Below, one piece after another: positions 5,605 through 8,399 of a DNA stretch of 8,399 nucleotides (within the stretch, counting starts at the first letter, position 1; each line of letters begins with the position of its first letter). Position numbers and translations under genes: made by a program. This stretch comes from Roseovarius sp. UBA6167 (lineage in GTDB: Bacteria; Pseudomonadota; Alphaproteobacteria; Rhodobacterales; Rhodobacteraceae). Under the pieces are notes generated by a model. It saw only the letters and a list, made by a program, of their open reading frames with translations. It had not been told where the DNA came from and ran no database searches. The DNA is taken from positions 6,958-15,356 of the forward strand of contig DIUD01000021.1 of the NCBI GenBank assembly GCA_002428225.1. Reading direction: 5' to 3'.

Positions 5605-6492
5605 GTGAGCACCAAGGCGCAGCCACAGGCCGGCGAGGAGGCGGGGGGTGAGGTCGTCTTCACCAAGTATGACCGCCGCAGCCTGACCTATGCCAACAGT
5701 TTCGACAGCGCCACCACCGCCACGGTCATCCGGGCGATGGAGTGGCTGACCGGCAAGATCACCATCCTGCGCATGATCCGCGCTTTCGAGAAGCGCGGCG
5801 CGCCGACCGGGCAGGCATTCTGGCGCGCGGCGCTCGATACGATGGGGATTCCGCTGCTGACGCCCGACGCGGAGGTGGCGAACATCCCGCTCGAGGGGCC
5901 GGTGGTGGTGGTGGCAAACCATCCCCACGGTCTTGTGGACGGGATGATCCTGGCCGATCTGATCGGGCGGCGGCGCACGGATTACAAGATCCTGACGCGC
6001 GCGCTGCTCACCGGCATCGACGAGATCGCGGCCTCCTACATGATCCCGGTGCCGTTCCCGCATGACCCGGACGCGCAGCGAAAATCGGTCGAGATGCGCG
6101 CCAAGGCGATGGCGCACTTGCGGGATGGCGGCGTGATCAGCGTCTTTCCCTCGGGCGTTGTGGCCTCGTCGGACACGCTTTTCGGCCCGGTGATCGAGCG
6201 GGAATGGGCGGTCTTTACCGCGCAGATGATCCGGCGCTCGGGCGCGCAGGTGGTGCCGATCTATTTTCCCGGCTCGAATTCGCGCTGCTATCAGATTGCC
6301 AACCGGATTTCCGCGACGATGCGGCAGGGCCTGTTGCTGCACGAGGTGGTGCGCAGCTGCAACCGCCCGCAAAAGCCGGTGGTGGGCGCGCCGATCACGC
6401 CCGAGCGCATGGCGATGCTCGAGAACGATCCGCGTGGTTTCATGCAATGGCTGCGCGCGCATACGCTCTCATTGGGAGAGCGGCGGGGGTAG
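5605..6492 (+). CDS. PlsC-like lysophospholipid acyltransferase family protein
   Basis: Predicted membrane-associated acyltransferase of 295 residues from a GTG start at 5605. Acyltransferase block I is NHPHGLVDG (105-113), with His106 and Asp112 separated by five residues, the NHPxGxxDG form seen in OlsA-like and hemolysin-type members rather than the classic HX4D. Block III is VFPSGV (180-185) in place of FPEGT, and block IV is VVPIYFPG (216-223). Its substrate cannot be told from the sequence; acylation of a lysophospholipid, of lyso-ornithine lipid or of another lipid amine are options. No clear transmembrane helix is seen. The start is weakly supported: only GGGACGG precedes it, and no in-frame ATG occurs until about 5740, which would remove 45 residues. 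It lies 39 bp after HPr and probably ends the operon. Confidence 0.83.
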   Translation: MSTKAQPQAGEEAGGEVVFTKYDRRSLTYANSFDSATTATVIRAMEWLTGKITILRMIRAFEKRGAPTGQAFWRAALDTMGIPLLTPDAEVANIPLEGPVVVVANHPHGLVDGMILADLIGRRRTDYKILTRALLTGIDEIAASYMIPVPFPHDPDAQRKSVEMRAKAMAHLRDGGVISVFPSGVVASSDTLFGPVIEREWAVFTAQMIRRSGAQVVPIYFPGSNSRCYQIANRISATMRQGLLLHEVVRSCNRPQKPVVGAPITPERMAMLENDPRGFMQWLRAHTLSLGERRG

Positions 6493-6744
6493 CGGGTCTC
6501 GCGCCTTGCTGCCGTTGACTTCAGTCACTGAGCCGCGCATCGACAGGCCACAGTGCGGCGATCCAACGCCGGTTTGGGAGTGCTTTATGCCTGCCAAATC
6601 CCTGTAGCCTCACGGCATTGCGCCTACATCAGCCAAATCGCCGTGCCGGGGGGCGGCCCGGCGATGCGCGGTGGCCTACGGCCTTGATTCCGCACAGAGG
6701 CCCCGAATCCCGAGCGTCAGCAAAAAAGCCATCCGCCCCGCGCG
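6493..6744. other. Convergent intergenic spacer between acyltransferase gene and parC
   Basis: This 252-bp stretch has no supported gene. On the plus strand there is a small hairpin CGGCG-ATCCAA-CGCCG (6556-6571) followed by only three T, a GC-rich stem GCCGGG/CCCGGC (6645-6650 with 6657-6662) with an alternative outer pairing ATCGCC/GGCGAT, and a short GGCC-TAC-GGCC stem near 6673-6683. None has a proper T tract, so no confident rho-independent terminator is seen for the chvI operon. A run of six A (6722-6727) belongs to the possible parC terminator on the other strand. Confidence 0.6.
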
Positions 6745-6768
6745 TCAGTTGAACCGGTTGTCGCGGGG
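6722..6768 (-). terminator. Possible parC terminator overlapping its stop codon
   Basis: Read on the minus strand, CCCCGCG (6768-6762) can pair with CGCGGGG (6742-6736), and a run of six T follows at 6727-6722. The loop is 19 bases and includes the parC stop codon and the palindrome AACCGGTT. Eight bases separate the stem from the T run, more than in a standard rho-independent terminator, so the call is tentative. Confidence 0.3.
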
Positions 6769-8399
6769 AAAGCCGCGTGGGGCCATTCGGCCCGCGCTCG
6801 CGCGTTTGGCCAGCCATTCGGTGAGGTCGGTTTCGGTGCGGGTGCGGCCTGCCGGGTCGCGCCAGCTCAGCCCGTCGGCGAGCGCAAAGGTGGTGACGTC
6901 CGACAGCCCGCCATCCTTGAATTTCTGCATCCGCACACCCTTGCCGCGCCCCAGTTCGGGCAATTCGTCGAGGGCAAAGACCAGCATCTTGCGGTTTTCG
7001 CCGACGCAGGCGACGTGATCGCCCGTGACCGCACGGCAGACCTGCGCGCGGGCGGGTGCGCGCAGGTTGAGCACCTGCCTGCCCGCGCGGGTCTGGGCCA
7101 GCACCTCGTCCTCGGGGACGACAAAGCCGTCGCCGGTGGAGGAAGCCACCAGCACCCTGCCGCCCGGACGGTGGATGAAGAGCGCCACGATCTCGGCCTC
7201 GTTGGGCAGATCGACGATCAGGCGCACGGGCTCTCCCATGCCGCGCCCGCCGGGCAGGTTGGCCGCAGAGAGCGTGTAGAACCGCCCGTTGGAGCCGAAG
7301 ATCAGCAGCCGGTCGGTGGTTTCGGCGTGGAACAGAAAGCGCGGGCCGTCGCCATCCTTGAACTTCAACTCGCGGGTGAGGTCGATATGGCCGGTCATGG
7401 CGCGGATCCAGCCCATGCGCGAGCACACGACGGTGATCGGCTCGCGCTCGATCATCGCCTCGATCGGCACCTCCTCGACGCTGCCCGCCTCTGCGAAAGT
7501 GGTGCGGCGGGCACCGATGGGGTGGCCCTTGCCAAAGGTCTTTTTCACCTCGCGCAGTTGATCGGCGATGGCGGTCCATTGCAGGGCGGCATCCTCGAGC
7601 AGATCCTCGAGCCCCGCCCGCTCGGCCATCAGCGCGTCGCGCTCGGCGCGCAGTTCCATCTCCTCAAGCCGGCGCAGGCTGCGCAGGCGCATGTTGAGGA
7701 TCGCCTCGGCCTGCACCTCCGAAAGCCCCGCCTCGCCCGGTGGCGGCGAGACGTAATCGGCCTCGGAGGTGGCGCGCGCAAAGGTCCGGCCCCAGTCCTC
7801 GCGCATCAATGCGGCCTTGGGATCATCGTCGTAGCGGATGATGTCGATCACGCGGTCGAGGTTGAGAAAGGCCACGATCAGCCCTTCGAGCACCTCGAGC
7901 CGGTGGTCGATCTTGTCCACCCGGTGCCGCGAGCGGCGCAAGAGCACCTCTTGCCGGAAGTCGAGGAAGGCGCGCAGCACCTCCTTGAGCGAGCAGACCC
8001 GCGGCGTCACGCCGTCGATCAGCACGTTCATGTTGAGCGAGAACCGCACCTCCAGATCGGAATTGCGGAACATCATTCCCATCAGCATCTCGGGATCGAC
8101 ATTGCGTGTGCGCGGTTCGAGAATGAGGCGGATATCCTCGGCGCTCTCGTCGCGGACATCGGCGAGGATCGGCACCTTGCGGGTCTGGATCAGCTCGGCG
8201 ATGCGCTCGATCAGGCGCGATTTCTGGACCTGATAGGGGATCTCCGTGATGACGATCTGCCAGCCGCCGCGGTTCAGATTCTCGACTTGCCAGCGGGCGC
8301 GCAAGCGCAAGCTGCCGCGCCCGGTGCGATAGGCCTGCGCGATGCTCTCGCGCGGCTCGACGATGACGCCGCCGGTGGGGAAATCGGGGCCGGGGATAT
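6745..8399 (-). CDS. parC: DNA topoisomerase IV subunit A, C-terminal part, cut by window edge
   Basis: Breakage-reunion subunit of topoisomerase IV, which with ParE separates linked daughter chromosomes. I read 550 codons before the stop, beginning IPGPDFPTGG at the window edge. This conserved motif follows the catalytic tyrosine region, so that tyrosine and the N-terminus lie beyond the window. The tower and coiled-coil region follows, with SEVQAEAILNMRLRSLRRLEE, and then the C-terminal beta-propeller domain from about residue 315 of the visible part (EPITVVCSRMGWIRAMTGH; LPGGRGMGEPVRLIVDL). The GWIRAMTGH block and the absence of a GyrA box (QRRGGKG type) indicate ParC rather than GyrA. An open frame from a TTG at 8310 is not the real start, because family homology continues upstream of it. 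The gene is convergent with the acyltransferase and unrelated to the upstream operon. Confidence 0.95.
   Translation of the reverse strand, partial: IPGPDFPTGGVIVEPRESIAQAYRTGRGSLRLRARWQVENLNRGGWQIVITEIPYQVQKSRLIERIAELIQTRKVPILADVRDESAEDIRLILEPRTRNVDPEMLMGMMFRNSDLEVRFSLNMNVLIDGVTPRVCSLKEVLRAFLDFRQEVLLRRSRHRVDKIDHRLEVLEGLIVAFLNLDRVIDIIRYDDDPKAALMREDWGRTFARATSEADYVSPPPGEAGLSEVQAEAILNMRLRSLRRLEEMELRAERDALMAERAGLEDLLEDAALQWTAIADQLREVKKTFGKGHPIGARRTTFAEAGSVEEVPIEAMIEREPITVVCSRMGWIRAMTGHIDLTRELKFKDGDGPRFLFHAETTDRLLIFGSNGRFYTLSAANLPGGRGMGEPVRLIVDLPNEAEIVALFIHRPGGRVLVASSTGDGFVVPEDEVLAQTRAGRQVLNLRAPARAQVCRAVTGDHVACVGENRKMLVFALDELPELGRGKGVRMQKFKDGGLSDVTTFALADGLSWRDPAGRTRTETDLTEWLAKRASAGRMAPRGFPRDNRFN

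Noticed and set aside
5563..5607. HPr and the acyltransferase are in the same reading frame, separated by a TAG, suggesting a broken fusion or stop read-through
   Set aside because: HPr has its normal length, the intervening 13 codons resemble neither protein, and one in three adjacent gene pairs shares a frame by chance.
5206..6462. Open frame of 418 codons on the minus strand, longer than the genes it covers
   Set aside because: It spans HPr and the acyltransferase in antisense. The plus-strand proteins have clear motifs, while this frame is Arg/His-rich with none.
6645..6662. GC-rich hairpin GCCGGG/CCCGGC as operon terminator
   Set aside because: No T run follows it and an alternative pairing competes with it.
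6629..7579. Open frame of 316 codons overlapping parC in another frame
   Set aside because: It is a frame-shifted reading of parC on the same strand with Arg/Gly-rich shadow composition; the ParC frame is continuous.

Overview
The window is high-GC chromosomal DNA of an alphaproteobacterium, most likely Rhodobacteraceae or the Roseobacter group. The evidence is the gene order pckA / chvI-chvG-hprK-rapZ-EIIA(Man)-HPr, a one-domain HPr kinase, a RapZ with Arg in place of the P-loop Lys, and strong third-position GC. Nothing looks horizontally acquired: there is no IS element, integrase, CRISPR array, tRNA or rRNA, and base composition is even throughout.

Layout. (1) Positions 1-719, minus strand: the N-terminal part of ATP-dependent phosphoenolpyruvate carboxykinase (pckA), cut by the window edge just before its kinase P-loop. 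(2) Positions 720-1085: a divergent intergenic region with two exact copies of a 14-bp GTTAGCGC-containing element at 20-bp period, and a perfect 15-bp inverted repeat just upstream of the pckA Shine-Dalgarno sequence. (3) Positions 1086-6492, plus strand: seven tightly packed genes, namely the response regulator chvI, sensor kinase chvG (ATGA overlap), short HPr kinase hprK, rapZ, mannose-type PTS EIIA (ATGA overlap with rapZ), HPr, and a PlsC-like lysophospholipid acyltransferase with a GTG start. (4) Positions 6493-6744: a 252-bp convergent spacer with weak hairpins. (5) Positions 6745-8399, minus strand: the C-terminal two thirds of topoisomerase IV subunit A (parC), cut at the other edge.

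How the genes fit together. ChvG/ChvI is the alphaproteobacterial envelope and acid stress two-component system. HprK, HPr and EIIA are the soluble part of a regulatory phosphotransferase chain; HPr keeps both its catalytic His and its HprK-target Ser. No PTS permease or Enzyme I is encoded here, so this branch probably signals rather than imports sugar. Its neighbour pckA is the entry step of gluconeogenesis and carries operator-like repeats upstream, so the locus groups carbon-flux control with envelope sensing. The acyltransferase adds a membrane-lipid function at the end of the run.

This arrangement is largely known in alphaproteobacteria and I found no clearly new system. The points most worth a second look are the tandem operator-like repeats, the altered RapZ P-loop, the HX5D acyltransferase motif, and a Gly/Ala-rich stretch in the ChvG sensor domain.
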